From: Candidatus Gastranaerophilales bacterium
GTDB taxonomy: Bacteria; Cyanobacteriota; Vampirovibrionia; Gastranaerophilales; Gastranaerophilaceae
DNA: 64,000 nucleotides
Direction: 5' to 3'
NCBI GenBank assembly: GCA_900770525.1
Contig: CAAHDT010000014.1
Coordinates: forward strand, 13,841-77,840
In this document: positions 36,519 through 45,324 of the stretch, in pieces
Layout of the letters: each line of letters opens with the position of its first letter
Numbering within the stretch: the first letter of the stretch is position 1
Translations under genes and position numbers: made by a program
The notes under the pieces: generated by a model
What the model was told of the DNA's origin: nothing
Databases searched by the model: none
Seen by the model: the letters and a program-made list of their open reading frames with translations, nothing else

Positions 36519-37421
36519 ATGAAAAAGAATAACATTTTGGCAAATTTTGCACTATTAATGACCGGTTTGATTTGGGGGGTATCATTTGTCGCTCAAAGAG
36601 CCGGAAGTGAATATGTCGGAGCTTTTACGTTTAATTGTGTGAGAAGTTTTCTGGGAACTTTGAGCTTGTTACCTTTGGTATTTTTGCCGAAACTTTTTCA
36701 TAACGATACGAGAAAAAATATTCAAAAGAAACTTCAACACAAATTGATGCTAAAAGGTGGCTTTTTATGTGGGCTTGCATTATTTACTGCAATGTCAATT
36801 CAACAATGCTGTATGAAATATGTTAGTGCCGGCAAAGCCGGATTTATTTCTGCATTATATTTGATTTTTGTCCCAATAATATCTGTGTTCTTAGGCAAAA
36901 AACTTAATAAAAATGTTATCGTAAGTATTTTGGTTGCAGTTATCGGATTGTATTTGTTGTGTTTCAAGGCAAATTCAATGGATTTTAATATTTATGACGG
37001 AATATTGCTTATCTCTGCCTTTTTCTATGGTGTACATATTTTGGGTGTAAATTATTTTTCCCAAAGGTTGAATGCAATAAAACTTTCATGTCTGCAATTT
37101 TTATTTGTTTGCCTATTGTCATTGCCTGTCGTGCTTTTGCTTGAACATCCGACTATTCAAGCTATTGTGAGTGCAAAAGTTCCGTTGCTGTATGCCGGAA
37201 TATTGACTTGTGGGGTTGCCTATACTTTGCAAATATTCGGGCAAAAATATACACAACCGGTTATTGCATCTTTAATCCTATCTCTTGAATCAGTTTTTGC
37301 AGTCTTGGGAGGAATGCTGATACTAGGAGAAGTTATGACAGGTCGAGAAATTTTAGGCTGTGTATTTATGATAGTTGCAGTGATTTTATCAGAAATCCGA
37401 TATAAAACCAGACGAGTATAG
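36519..37421 (+). CDS. EamA/DMT-family transporter
   Basis: The 300-residue protein has about ten hydrophobic helices in two repeats. The first opens with L-M-T-G-L-I-W-G-V-S-F-V-A-Q-R, the typical first EamA helix with W-G and Arg. The second repeat ends with S-L-E-S-V-F-A-V-L-G-G-M-L-I-L-G-E, the hallmark EamA glutamate helix. These proteins export or import small metabolites such as amino acids; the substrate cannot be inferred. The start follows GTGGAGA. It converges on prepilin 1. Confidence 0.9.
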   Translation: MKKNNILANFALLMTGLIWGVSFVAQRAGSEYVGAFTFNCVRSFLGTLSLLPLVFLPKLFHNDTRKNIQKKLQHKLMLKGGFLCGLALFTAMSIQQCCMKYVSAGKAGFISALYLIFVPIISVFLGKKLNKNVIVSILVAVIGLYLLCFKANSMDFNIYDGILLISAFFYGVHILGVNYFSQRLNAIKLSCLQFLFVCLLSLPVVLLLEHPTIQAIVSAKVPLLYAGILTCGVAYTLQIFGQKYTQPVIASLILSLESVFAVLGGMLILGEVMTGREILGCVFMIVAVILSEIRYKTRRV

Positions 37422-37444
37422 GACTCAACATTTCTTGTTTTATT

Positions 37445-38215
37445 TTATTTGCAAGAATGCTTGCCTGTCCAGCTTAAGTCATCACAGTGTAAATAATCCA
37501 TATTTTCATTATAAATTACCCAAGCTGTGCAGGCTGTACTGGAATAATAAGATGTTTTGTTTGTTCTGTTGCATCTGTCAGGAAATTTATATTCTGTATT
37601 ATCAGCCTGAGCACCAACAGGAATTATGCCGTATTTAGTTATATAAAATAAAAAGAAGTCACGTCCGGCTACATTAGGGGCTTTTTGGCCATTAATATCA
37701 ACATGTAATCCACCACAAATATTTTTTAATTCTTTTGTATCGCCAGCAGTAGTAGTTTTGTATTTACATTCTTTGCTGTTTAAAAAGAAAGAAACAACTT
37801 CGCCATTATTTAAGATGAATTTTGTATTTCCGGTATTTGCTTTGCTTGTATCACTTCCTGCAACTCCGGATATAGATTTATAACCTCCAGATTGTATACA
37901 CCCATCTGTATCATGTTTACAATCTCTTAATATCTTCAAATATGGTTTCATATGGCTGATAAATTCTTCTGAACCATACCCGTCGGCAGTCTTTTCTGTT
38001 GCCCAATCTTCAGGTTCTGCACCTTCCGCCTTTGCTGATATAAAAGCTTGTTCCATTGTCGAATAAAACTTTTTAAGGGCTATAACGGTTTGTTTTTCTT
38101 GATATTTCTGGATTAAAGTCGGTAATGTCATCGCAGCAATTATTCCTACTATTCCTAAAGTAATCAAGACTTCTGCAAGAGTAAAACCGCCTCTAATTTT
38201 CTCTAAGTTACTCAT
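37445..38215 (-). CDS. Type IV prepilin-like protein 1
   Basis: ATG 38215 has GGAGGG 5-6 nt upstream and is preferred to an earlier in-frame start. The product (257 residues) starts with a 10-residue basic leader ending R-G-G, then F-T-L-A-E-V-L-I-T-L-G-I-V-G: a prepilin peptidase site (G/F) with Glu5, and a hydrophobic assembly helix. A Cys-rich globular domain follows, ending in C-T-A-W-V-x-x-x-E-N-M-D-Y-L-x-C-x-D-L-S-W-x-G-K, closely matched by prepilin 2. It is a pseudopilin-like surface or secretion subunit. A divergent XRE gene starts 113 nt upstream. Confidence 0.85.
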   Translation of the reverse strand: MSNLEKIRGGFTLAEVLITLGIVGIIAAMTLPTLIQKYQEKQTVIALKKFYSTMEQAFISAKAEGAEPEDWATEKTADGYGSEEFISHMKPYLKILRDCKHDTDGCIQSGGYKSISGVAGSDTSKANTGNTKFILNNGEVVSFFLNSKECKYKTTTAGDTKELKNICGGLHVDINGQKAPNVAGRDFFLFYITKYGIIPVGAQADNTEYKFPDRCNRTNKTSYYSSTACTAWVIYNENMDYLHCDDLSWTGKHSCK

Positions 38216-38328
38216 ATTATCCCTCCGATTGTAAACAAATATTATTATATTATACATCTATACATGTAATAATAACATGCATAAGTGGTGTTTGCAACCC
38301 TTTAATTATAAATTGATAAAATGACAAT

Positions 38329-38532
38329 ATGATAAAAAACAGGCTTTCAATAATTTTGGGTGAACAAAGAATGCGCGTTTCCGAGTTGTCTAAACTAACC
38401 GGAATAAGTCAAAATGCATTAAATAAAATTTACCATAACAAGACAAAAGGAATAGATTTTGATACCCTTAATAAACTTTGCAATGCCTTAGAAAGAAATA
38501 GTCAGGACATATTTGAATTTATACCCGATTAG
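38329..38532 (+). CDS. XRE-family DNA-binding regulator, divergent to prepilin 1
   Basis: The 67-residue protein is a bare Cro/C1-type helix-turn-helix: L-S-K-L-T-G-I-S-Q-N-A-L-N-K-I-Y at residues 20-35 is the HTH, and D-F-D-T-L-N-K-L-C-N-A-L the following helices. There is no effector domain. A TTGCAA -35-like box with a GATAAA -10-like box precedes it with almost no leader. Position back-to-back with a prepilin gene repeats at 55141/55230, which suggests that it controls the neighbouring pilin; this is inference. Confidence 0.85.
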   Translation: MIKNRLSIILGEQRMRVSELSKLTGISQNALNKIYHNKTKGIDFDTLNKLCNALERNSQDIFEFIPD

Positions 38533-38639
38533 TTAGGGAAAGTTTTTTGATATTGCGCTTTGCTCCTCGTGAGTTTCGATTGATAGTAAAAGGACATAAA
38601 ATACTTGCGGGAGAAGTTTAATTATGCTAGTATCAAACT

Positions 38640-39881
38640 ATGAATAAGAAAAAAGTTTTAATTGTCGGGTCTTCTGCAAAAGAATATGCCCTTGCAAAAT
38701 ATTTAGCAAAAAGTGAAAAAATAGATAAGGTGTATATTGCCCCTGGGAACGTTGCATCAGGAGAGTTCGCGGAGAGAATTGATATAAGAGAAAATTCTGT
38801 AGATGAGTTACTTGAATTTGCCGTGAAAGAGTCTGTTGACTTGACAATAGCATCGTCATCAGAAGCTATTAAGTCTGATATTACAGAAGTTTTTCAGGCT
38901 AACGCTCAACTGATTTTTGCACCATCTTGTAAATCGGCAAATTTTGCTCTATCACGCTCTATAGCCAAAAAGTTTTTGTATAAATTGCATATTCCGACTC
39001 CAAAATTCGGAATTTTCGACAAATCTCAATTTGCACTTGATTATGCAAAAAATGCCAATATGCCGATTATCGTTTCTTCTGATGTAGATAGCGAAACATC
39101 TATTCAATCTGTTTGCACTGATATTAAGCAGGCAAGAACTTGTATAAACGATTTGTTTATGCGAAACGAGTCCAAAGTTATAATGTCTGATTATGTATAC
39201 GGTCATCCGTTTACGGTTTATGTTATTACTGACGGTTGGAAAGCTTTGGTGGCTGCTGTTGTCGGAGATTACAAGTTTTTAGAAGATGGAGATGCCGGTA
39301 TATATACCAGAGGTATTGGGGCTTACCTTCCTGATTACAAAGTATCTTTTGATGTTATCGGAAAAATTATGGCAAATGTTGTAACTCCGGTTCTTGAAAA
39401 TTTGCAGAAAAAAGAAACCCCGTATTCAGGAATTTTAGGTGTTGAATGTGTTCTAAAAAATGACGGTAATTATGTTGTTACAGGTTTTACACCATTCTTT
39501 AAGGAACATGATTGCTCTGCGATTTTAACATCTATTGATGCAGATGTTTATTCGCTATTTGAAGCTTGCGCAATCGGTTCATTTGCAGATGATTATGATG
39601 ATATAGCTTTAAACGATTTGAGCGTAATTTCTTGTGTGCTTGTTGCACGTAAAGCAGGCGCGATAATTAATGGGTTGGAATTGGTTGATGATGCAACTGA
39701 TGTTTCGCATTTTTCAACTACAAAGAATAATTATTTGGAATACTTAACCAACAAGGGCAGGACTTTGGTTCTTACACAATCTGCCTCAACGTTTAGAAGG
39801 GCACGAGAACTCTTGTACGACAATGTTGATGAAGTATATTTTGAAGGTAAAAAATTCCGCAGAGATATTTGTGCGGAATAG
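38640..39881 (+). CDS. PurD-like ATP-grasp protein with eroded active site
   Basis: The overall order follows phosphoribosylamine-glycine ligase (PurD): V-L-I-V-G-S-S at the N-terminus, K-V-Y-I-A-P-G-N, F-A-x-x-x-x-V-D-L-T-I-A, and A-x-S-R-S-I-A-K-K-F-L. But key PurD motifs are lost. The A-G-K-G-V ATP loop is replaced by S-S-D-V-D-S-E-T-S, the N-T-G-G-M-G-A-Y-S-P box reads Y-T-R-G-I-G-A-Y-L-P, and the E-x-N-x-R-x-G-D-P-E metal site reads T-G-F-T-P-F-F-K-E-H-D. At 413 residues it is nearly full length, with open, clean codons. It may be a neofunctionalised paralogue. Calling it purD would be unsafe. Confidence 0.7.
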   Translation: MNKKKVLIVGSSAKEYALAKYLAKSEKIDKVYIAPGNVASGEFAERIDIRENSVDELLEFAVKESVDLTIASSSEAIKSDITEVFQANAQLIFAPSCKSANFALSRSIAKKFLYKLHIPTPKFGIFDKSQFALDYAKNANMPIIVSSDVDSETSIQSVCTDIKQARTCINDLFMRNESKVIMSDYVYGHPFTVYVITDGWKALVAAVVGDYKFLEDGDAGIYTRGIGAYLPDYKVSFDVIGKIMANVVTPVLENLQKKETPYSGILGVECVLKNDGNYVVTGFTPFFKEHDCSAILTSIDADVYSLFEACAIGSFADDYDDIALNDLSVISCVLVARKAGAIINGLELVDDATDVSHFSTTKNNYLEYLTNKGRTLVLTQSASTFRRARELLYDNVDEVYFEGKKFRRDICAE

Positions 39882-39924
39882 TACATGTTATAACTAGTTT
39901 GTAGATAATTAAGGAGTAAATATT

Positions 39925-40206
39925 ATGACAACAGAAGTAAAAGCAAGCCATATTCTTGTAAAAACAGAAGAAGAAGCTAGAAAATTATATGATGAAATAA
40001 AAGCAGGATTAGATTTTGCTGATGCTGCAGCTCAATTTTCTTTATGTCCATCCGGTGCAAACGGCGGAGATTTAGGCTTTTTCGGGAAAGGAATGATGGT
40101 TAAACCGTTTGAAGATGCTGCTTTTAATCTTGAAGTAGGTGAAATGTCTGAACCGGTTGAAACACAGTTCGGATGGCATTTAATTCTTTTAACAGGCAAA
40201 AATTAA
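39925..40206 (+). CDS. Parvulin-type peptidyl-prolyl isomerase
   Basis: A single-domain cytoplasmic parvulin of 93 residues. It has K-A-S-H-I-L-V-K (His10), [15 protein letters not shown] and [14 protein letters not shown] at the end, with the conserved active-site histidines and cysteine region. It catalyses prolyl bond isomerisation. AAGGAG precedes the ATG. Its stop overlaps the start of the M24 peptidase by one base. Confidence 0.93.
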   Translation: MTTEVKASHILVKTEEEARKLYDEIKAGLDFADAAAQFSLCPSGANGGDLGFFGKGMMVKPFEDAAFNLEVGEMSEPVETQFGWHLILLTGKN

Positions 40207-41753
40207 TGATAGATTTTTTGAGAAAATTTTTAAAGGACAATAATATTAATGCATTACTTATTAACTCGACCAATGAATACTTGGTCGAGTATAATAGGTT
40301 GGAAGAAAACGCAAGATACGCTGTTACTGGATTTTCCGGCTCAACCGGAGATGCAGTATTAACAGAAGATAAATTATATCTTTTTGTTGATGGCAGATAT
40401 CATATTCAAGCGGATAATGAGGTTAACCATGATGTTGTTACTGTTGTAAAGCTACAATCAGGACAAACAATGTTAGGCGAAATGCAAAAGTTATTACCTA
40501 AAAATTGTGTATTAGGAGCCGTTGCCTCTAAAAATTCTCAAAAACGTATAGAAAATTTTGAAAAATATTTTCAGGTTATATTATTGAAGTCTGAACCTGT
40601 AAATATTACTTACACGTTACCGGAAGAGCATATTGAAGAAATTTCTCAAGAGTATACCGGTTTATCAAAAGATGATAAAATCAAGTATTTACAAAGTTTA
40701 ATCAAACCGGAAGATGCGATTCTTGTTACCAATTTAGAAGAAGTTTCGTATCTGTTTAACTTAAGAGATTTTTCTATCCCTTATTCAAGTAAGATTTCTA
40801 AGCGTGCAATAATAACTTCAAATGGAGCAGTATTATTTTCAAAAAACGAATTCGACAAATATAAAACAGCTATTGAAAACGTACGTGGCAAAATTTATGT
40901 AGATAAATCGACTATTAATGCTCGTGATTTCTTGTTAGTTGGTGACAAAGCTGCATATTTTGAAGTTTCACCTGTATCAAAAATGAAATCAATAAAAACA
41001 GATTCAGAAATTTCTCACTATATAGAAACTTTTAAGAGAACAGATTTAGCTGTAAAAGCAATAAGAGATTATATTGAAAATAATGACAATATTTCTGAGT
41101 TTGATATTGCAACACAGTTAGAAAAAGAGTTTTTACACTATGGAGCTAAAAGCTTAAGTTTTAAATCAATTGTTGCAAAAGACAAAAATTCGGCACTGGC
41201 ACATTACTCAAAATGTTCAAAAGACGAAATTTTAAAAGATGGCAGTTTGGTTTTAATCGACTGTGGTGCTTATTATGAGGGCGGATTAGCCACTGATATT
41301 ACAAGAGTTTTTGTAAAAGGTACCCCTTCACCATTGCAGAAAAAAGTTTACACAACTGTTTTGAAAGTTTTTCTAAACTCATTCCATTCAAAAGCTAAAA
41401 CCGGTTTTGAAATAGATGCAAACGCAAGAAAAATATTTGCAGAAAATCCTATAAATGGATTTGAGTTTAATCATGGTTTAGGACATGGTATCGGGGTGAG
41501 TGTTCACGAATATCCGCCAAATTTGAGCTGTAACGAAATTGCCAAAGTTCAAATAGAAGATAATATGTGCTTTACAATCGAACCTGGACTTTATAATAAA
41601 GACTACTTTGGTGTAAGGTTGGAAAATTCTTGCTACAAGCAAAATGGTGAAATTAAGTCTTTTGTTCATATGAACTATGAAAAGAAGCTAATTGATTACT
41701 CTTTACTCTCATCTGAAGAACAAGAATGGCTAAAAGAGTTTGAGGTTATTTAA
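40206..41753 (+). CDS. M24-family aminopeptidase P-like peptidase
   Basis: The ATG at 40206 forms a TAATG overlap with the parvulin stop, so I use it (515 residues). The C-terminal pita-bread domain carries the dimetal ligands: D-C-G-A-Y-Y-E-G-G-L-A-T-D-I-T-R (two Asp), G-H-G-I-G-V-S-V-H-E (His), T-I-E-P-G-L-Y (Glu) and V-R-L-E-N (Glu). Two N-terminal creatinase-like domains precede it. It removes N-terminal residues before proline. Coupled to the parvulin, it sits well with proline-directed protein or peptide handling. Confidence 0.92.
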   Translation: MIDFLRKFLKDNNINALLINSTNEYLVEYNRLEENARYAVTGFSGSTGDAVLTEDKLYLFVDGRYHIQADNEVNHDVVTVVKLQSGQTMLGEMQKLLPKNCVLGAVASKNSQKRIENFEKYFQVILLKSEPVNITYTLPEEHIEEISQEYTGLSKDDKIKYLQSLIKPEDAILVTNLEEVSYLFNLRDFSIPYSSKISKRAIITSNGAVLFSKNEFDKYKTAIENVRGKIYVDKSTINARDFLLVGDKAAYFEVSPVSKMKSIKTDSEISHYIETFKRTDLAVKAIRDYIENNDNISEFDIATQLEKEFLHYGAKSLSFKSIVAKDKNSALAHYSKCSKDEILKDGSLVLIDCGAYYEGGLATDITRVFVKGTPSPLQKKVYTTVLKVFLNSFHSKAKTGFEIDANARKIFAENPINGFEFNHGLGHGIGVSVHEYPPNLSCNEIAKVQIEDNMCFTIEPGLYNKDYFGVRLENSCYKQNGEIKSFVHMNYEKKLIDYSLLSSEEQEWLKEFEVI

Positions 41754-42500
41754 ATGCAAGAAATTACATCCGTAAATAATCAGTTAGTAAAAGATATTGT
41801 AAAACTTCAACAAAAAAAATACCGAGATAAAGAAAATTCATTCTTGTTAGAAGGTTATAAACCGATAAAAGAAGCCTTTGATGCCGGTATTCAGTTAGAA
41901 CAAGTCTTTGTTCTAAAAGAAAAAGCTGACAAGTACTCTTTTCTTGGTAATAGCTTGATTTTAACAAACGAAATTATTCTAAAAAAAATCTCAACAACAG
42001 ATACTCCGCCTGAAGTTGTTGGAGTAGGAGTTCAAAAGCATTCCCAATTATCCGATTTAAAAGGGAAAAACAAGCTTGTTTTGTTAGAAAACATAAGAGA
42101 TTTGGGAAATTTGGGAACAATTTTAAGATCTGCGGTTGCATTTGGCGCAGAAGGGATAATTCTGTATGGAACCTCTGCTGATATTTATAATCCGAAATGC
42201 GTACGAGCAACTGTTGGAAATTTATGGAAGCTACCCGTTGTATATGCGGATAACTTAGAAAATCTTTTTGACTCGTACCAGCGTATTGCCACCTTACCAC
42301 ACTCAAACAAGTGCCTAAAAGAATTTGTTCCGCAAGAAAAAATATTATTGATGTTTGGCTCTGAAGCAGACGGGTTAAGCGACAAATTGATAAGATATTC
42401 AAACGAGTCAGTAAAAATTGAGATGAGCCGAACTGTTGAATCTTTAAATTTAAGTGTTTCATGTTCTGTTCTTATGTATGAGTTGTTTGTAAATAAATAG
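41754..42500 (+). CDS. TrmH/SpoU-family RNA 2'-O-methyltransferase
   Basis: A SPOUT-fold enzyme of 248 residues. An N-terminal substrate-binding domain is followed by N-I-R-D-L-G-N-L-G-T-I-L-R-S-A (motif 1, catalytic Asn/Arg), L-M-F-G-S-E-A-D-G-L (motif 2) and S-L-N-L-S-V-S-C-S-V-L-M-Y-E (motif 3). It methylates a ribose 2'-OH, probably in 23S rRNA (RlmB/TsnR-like), though the site cannot be told from sequence. The start codon directly follows the M24 stop. Confidence 0.9.
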   Translation: MQEITSVNNQLVKDIVKLQQKKYRDKENSFLLEGYKPIKEAFDAGIQLEQVFVLKEKADKYSFLGNSLILTNEIILKKISTTDTPPEVVGVGVQKHSQLSDLKGKNKLVLLENIRDLGNLGTILRSAVAFGAEGIILYGTSADIYNPKCVRATVGNLWKLPVVYADNLENLFDSYQRIATLPHSNKCLKEFVPQEKILLMFGSEADGLSDKLIRYSNESVKIEMSRTVESLNLSVSCSVLMYELFVNK

Positions 42501-42572
42501 TTAGCTAAATAGTTGGCGTTGAAAAATTTATTTTTTAGCGTTATATTTAACTCGGATTACAAGGAGGACGAT

Positions 42573-42905
42573 ATGTCACGTTTAATTTTTAAATGGATTG
42601 CATTTTCTTTAGTTATAATGTTTGTTGCTTGGCTTATTCCGGGGATAAATATAGAAAATTTTTGGGTTGCAATGATTGCAGCCGTTGTTATTGCATTGAT
42701 TAATGCTGTTATCAAACCAATATTAATGCTTTTAACTTTACCAATAAATATTATGAGTCTTGGAATTTTTACTCTTGTTATAAACGCAATTTTATTTATG
42801 TTTGTAGCTTATGTTGTTCCGGGTATTGAGGTAAGCGGTTTTGTAAGTGCTTTTTTAGGCTCATTGCTTTTGGCTATATTCGGTGCATTTATTTCTTGGC
42901 TATAA
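42573..42905 (+). CDS. Phage holin family 4 membrane protein
   Basis: ATG 42573 with AAGGAGG about 6 nt upstream is the clear start, 20 codons into the open frame. The 110-residue protein consists of four tight hydrophobic helices, with N-A-V-I-K-P-I-L-M-L-L-T-L-P-I between helices 2 and 3, the signature of the Phage_holin_4_2 (YvlD) family. In bacteria this is usually a chromosomal membrane protein of unknown use rather than a lysis gene, and no phage genes lie nearby. Confidence 0.88.
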   Translation: MSRLIFKWIAFSLVIMFVAWLIPGINIENFWVAMIAAVVIALINAVIKPILMLLTLPINIMSLGIFTLVINAILFMFVAYVVPGIEVSGFVSAFLGSLLLAIFGAFISWL

Positions 42906-42943
42906 ACTTACTTTTTGCCACAATACTTAAAGTAAATATCCCG

Positions 42944-42971
42944 TTTACATTTTTATTATATTTGCTATAAT
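42944..42971 (+). promoter_or_regulatory. Promoter of the PadR-type gene, predicting a leaderless mRNA
   Basis: TTTACA (42944-42949), a 16-nt spacer and TATAAT (42966-42971). The ATG begins only 6 nt after the -10 box, so transcription would start at or next to the start codon. Confidence 0.6.
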
Positions 42972-42977
42972 TTACAT

Positions 42978-43502
42978 ATGATAGAACTGTTGATACTTTA
43001 TATTTTGACTCGCCGAGAGTTCACTATGTATGGAATTTCAAAGGAAATAGACTCAAAATTCGGGGCATATACTATGCCGAGTTTTGGAGCTCTTAAGCCT
43101 GCTTTAAGACGATTGGAAGCCGGCGGATTTCTGAATTCCAGAAAAATGATGTCAGATGGCGGAAAGTTATCTGTATATTATTCAATCACCAAAACTGGGG
43201 AAAAAGAGCTCAAAAAATTGGTGTTGGATAAAATAAGTATTAATCCTGTTCAGTTTATAACTAATGCAAAAATAAAGTTAGCTTGTTCTTCTGTTTTAAA
43301 TCCGGATGAGCGAAAAGATTTTTATTTAAATATTAAGACTTCTGTTTTAGAAATTAAGAACAAGGCTGAAAAAATTTTAGCAGACGAATATACTCAAAAA
43401 GATTTTTATCAAAAAATATTATTAGATAATACAATAGTTGAATATTCAAATTTGTTGAATATTATAGAAGGATTTGAGAAAGATAATGAGCGCAATAGTT
43501 AA
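42978..43502 (+). CDS. PadR-family transcriptional regulator
   Basis: A winged-helix regulator of 174 residues: L-Y-I-L-T-R-R-E-F-T-M-Y-G-I-S-K-E-I (helices 1-2), then S-F-G-A-L-K-P-A-L-R-R-L-E-A-G-G-F-L (recognition helix) and the wing V-Y-Y-S-I-T-K-T-G. A long C-terminal dimerisation helix bundle follows. PadR proteins usually repress transporters or stress genes in response to small ligands. The 3' end overlaps the next gene by 17 nt. Confidence 0.9.
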   Translation: MIELLILYILTRREFTMYGISKEIDSKFGAYTMPSFGALKPALRRLEAGGFLNSRKMMSDGGKLSVYYSITKTGEKELKKLVLDKISINPVQFITNAKIKLACSSVLNPDERKDFYLNIKTSVLEIKNKAEKILADEYTQKDFYQKILLDNTIVEYSNLLNIIEGFEKDNERNS

Positions 43503-44754
43503 CAAAGTTATAGATGGTTCTATCGCTCAAGAGTTAGAAATAGAAGCCGGCGATGAAATTGTTTCAATAGATGATACGCCAATGGCTGATATGATTGATT
43601 ACAACTTTTTATGCAAATCCGAGTTATTAACAGTCGAAGTTAAAAAGAAAAATGGCGAAGTTGAAGTTATAGAACTTGAAAAAGATTATGATGAAGATCT
43701 TGGAATCGTTTTTGAAAGTGCAGTTTTTGATAGGATTAAGCCTTGTTTAAATCATTGTATTTTTTGCTTTGTAGATCAACAACCTAAAGGTTTGCGAGAT
43801 ACCTTGTATGTTAAGGACGATGATTATAGGCTTTCTTACTTACAAGGTACATATATTACACTTACAAACCTGAAAGAACAGGATAAGGAACGAATAAAGC
43901 GGATGCACCTAGGACCGTTTTACGTGTCTGTTCATACAACAAATCCTGAATTAAGAGTCAAAATGCTAAGAAATCCAAATGCAGGTAAGGCGTTAGAAAA
44001 TTTGCAATGGTTTAGAAAAAATAAAATTCCGTTTCATGCTCAAATTGTTCTTTGTCCAGGATACAATGACGGAGAAGAGTTAGAAAGAACTCTTTCTGAT
44101 TTAGCAAAGTTAAAGTCTACTGTTTTGTCTGTTGCAATTGTGCCTGTCGGAATGACACAATTCAGAGATAAAAAGTTAAGACAAGTTGATAAAGCTTGCG
44201 CTATAAAGACTATTGAAATTGCTTCAAAGTATAAACGAGTTTGCTGTTCGGATGAATTTTTCTTACTTGCTGAAAAAGAAATTCCGCCTTCAAAGTATTA
44301 TGGAAACTTTGTACAACTGGAAGATGGTGTCGGGTCATTGAGAATGTTGTTGGATGATTTCAAAAAACTTCCTAAACCTAAAAAGATTAAAAAAAAGCTA
44401 AATTTGGTATTTGCAACATCATACGCAGCAGTAGGATCTGTAAAAATAATTTCGGAAAAATTAAATAAGATTAAAAACTTGAAAACAGAAGTCTGTCCGG
44501 TAAAATCCGAATATTGGGGAGAAGACATCACTGTTGCTGGACTAATTACGACTGACGATTTAATACGAACAGTAAAAGACAAGGATTGCGACTTTGTTGT
44601 AATTCCATCCGTAATGTTACGCCCATATAGCGAAGACTTTTTAGATGGCAGAAATTTAGATTACGTAAGAAAGGAAACCGGAAAGAACTTTTTTGTCATA
44701 AAAAACATCTATTCGACCAAAGAATTAGTTGATTATTTGAATACTTTGGCATAA
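43486..44754 (+). CDS. DUF512 / TIGR03279-like radical-SAM-type Fe-S protein
   Basis: The 422-residue protein has an N-terminal PDZ-like domain (A-G-D-E-I-V-S-I-D-D). A cluster C-L-N-H-C-I-F-C-F-V-D-Q-Q-P, Y-V-K-D-D-D-Y-R-L-S-Y-L-Q-G and V-L-C-P-G-Y-N-D-G form the radical-SAM-like core, with a DUF512 C-terminal part. It corresponds to the family described in cyanobacteria as an Fe-S oxidoreductase (TIGR03279); the reaction is unknown. ATG 43486 lies inside padR, four codons into the open frame, and is preceded by GAAGGA/GAGAAAG. Confidence 0.88.
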   Translation: MSAIVNKVIDGSIAQELEIEAGDEIVSIDDTPMADMIDYNFLCKSELLTVEVKKKNGEVEVIELEKDYDEDLGIVFESAVFDRIKPCLNHCIFCFVDQQPKGLRDTLYVKDDDYRLSYLQGTYITLTNLKEQDKERIKRMHLGPFYVSVHTTNPELRVKMLRNPNAGKALENLQWFRKNKIPFHAQIVLCPGYNDGEELERTLSDLAKLKSTVLSVAIVPVGMTQFRDKKLRQVDKACAIKTIEIASKYKRVCCSDEFFLLAEKEIPPSKYYGNFVQLEDGVGSLRMLLDDFKKLPKPKKIKKKLNLVFATSYAAVGSVKIISEKLNKIKNLKTEVCPVKSEYWGEDITVAGLITTDDLIRTVKDKDCDFVVIPSVMLRPYSEDFLDGRNLDYVRKETGKNFFVIKNIYSTKELVDYLNTLA

Positions 44755-44899
44755 AAGATTTTTACTGTATTGATTTTGGCTGTGTTTCAATTATTCTTGC
44801 AAGCGAAGAATTTACTGAAATACTAGGTGCTAATCCACAATTCATTACATATGTAAACGAAACCAAACGAACTAATAAATTAAAAGAGAAAACAATAAA

Positions 44900-45178
44900 T
44901 TAAGCTAATACATCTAAACGATTTGTTTTATGCTCTAAAGCTTGGTGCTTTGATAACGCTTTATCCTGTAGATATGCCAACTTATACAATAGAGAATTTG
45001 AGGCAAGATCCAAACTAATTTTCTTATCCATCTCATGCAACATGCCCAAATTATGCTCTCCGCCAAACGCACTCGAATTCATCATGCTCATTGCCTGATT
45101 TGACGAATTTATTATCCCAAGTGCAGCATTATTCATATTATTTATCGCATTAAATCTTGCAATTGATGAAACTAACAT
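44900..45178 (-). CDS. Small Met/Asn-rich helical protein
   Basis: The 92-residue protein has an N-terminal stretch rich in Asn, Met, Ala and Ser (I-N-N-M-N-N-A-A-L-G-I-I-N-S-S-N-Q-A-M) and a C-terminal helix with a basic end. There is no signal peptide and no family I recognise. Size, helical content and Ala/Asn bias resemble small structural subunits of secretion needles or filaments, but this is only a resemblance. Confidence 0.5.
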   Translation of the reverse strand: MLVSSIARFNAINNMNNAALGIINSSNQAMSMMNSSAFGGEHNLGMLHEMDKKISLDLASNSLLYKLAYLQDKALSKHQALEHKTNRLDVLA

Positions 45179-45324
45179 ACTAACCTCAAAAATATCTACC
45201 CCAAAAGTATACTACCATTATAATTATTTTGCAATAGTTTTGTCGGATAAATTTCTAGTATATTTTTGCTACAAAATATTAAAAAATTTGAAAACTTTTA
45301 ACATGATTATATAATATTTATATT

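Noticed and set aside
37445..38215. DGR variable region in prepilins 1 and 2
   Set aside because: Their C-termini share a fixed motif and normal AT-rich codons without an NNC excess.
42573..42905. Prophage signal from the holin-like gene
   Set aside because: No other phage genes, integrase or attachment repeats are near; this family is commonly chromosomal.
44755..44899. About 50 open codons after the DUF512 gene with a protein-like translation
   Set aside because: There is no start codon or ribosome site. It could be a gene relic, but the evidence is too thin to list.
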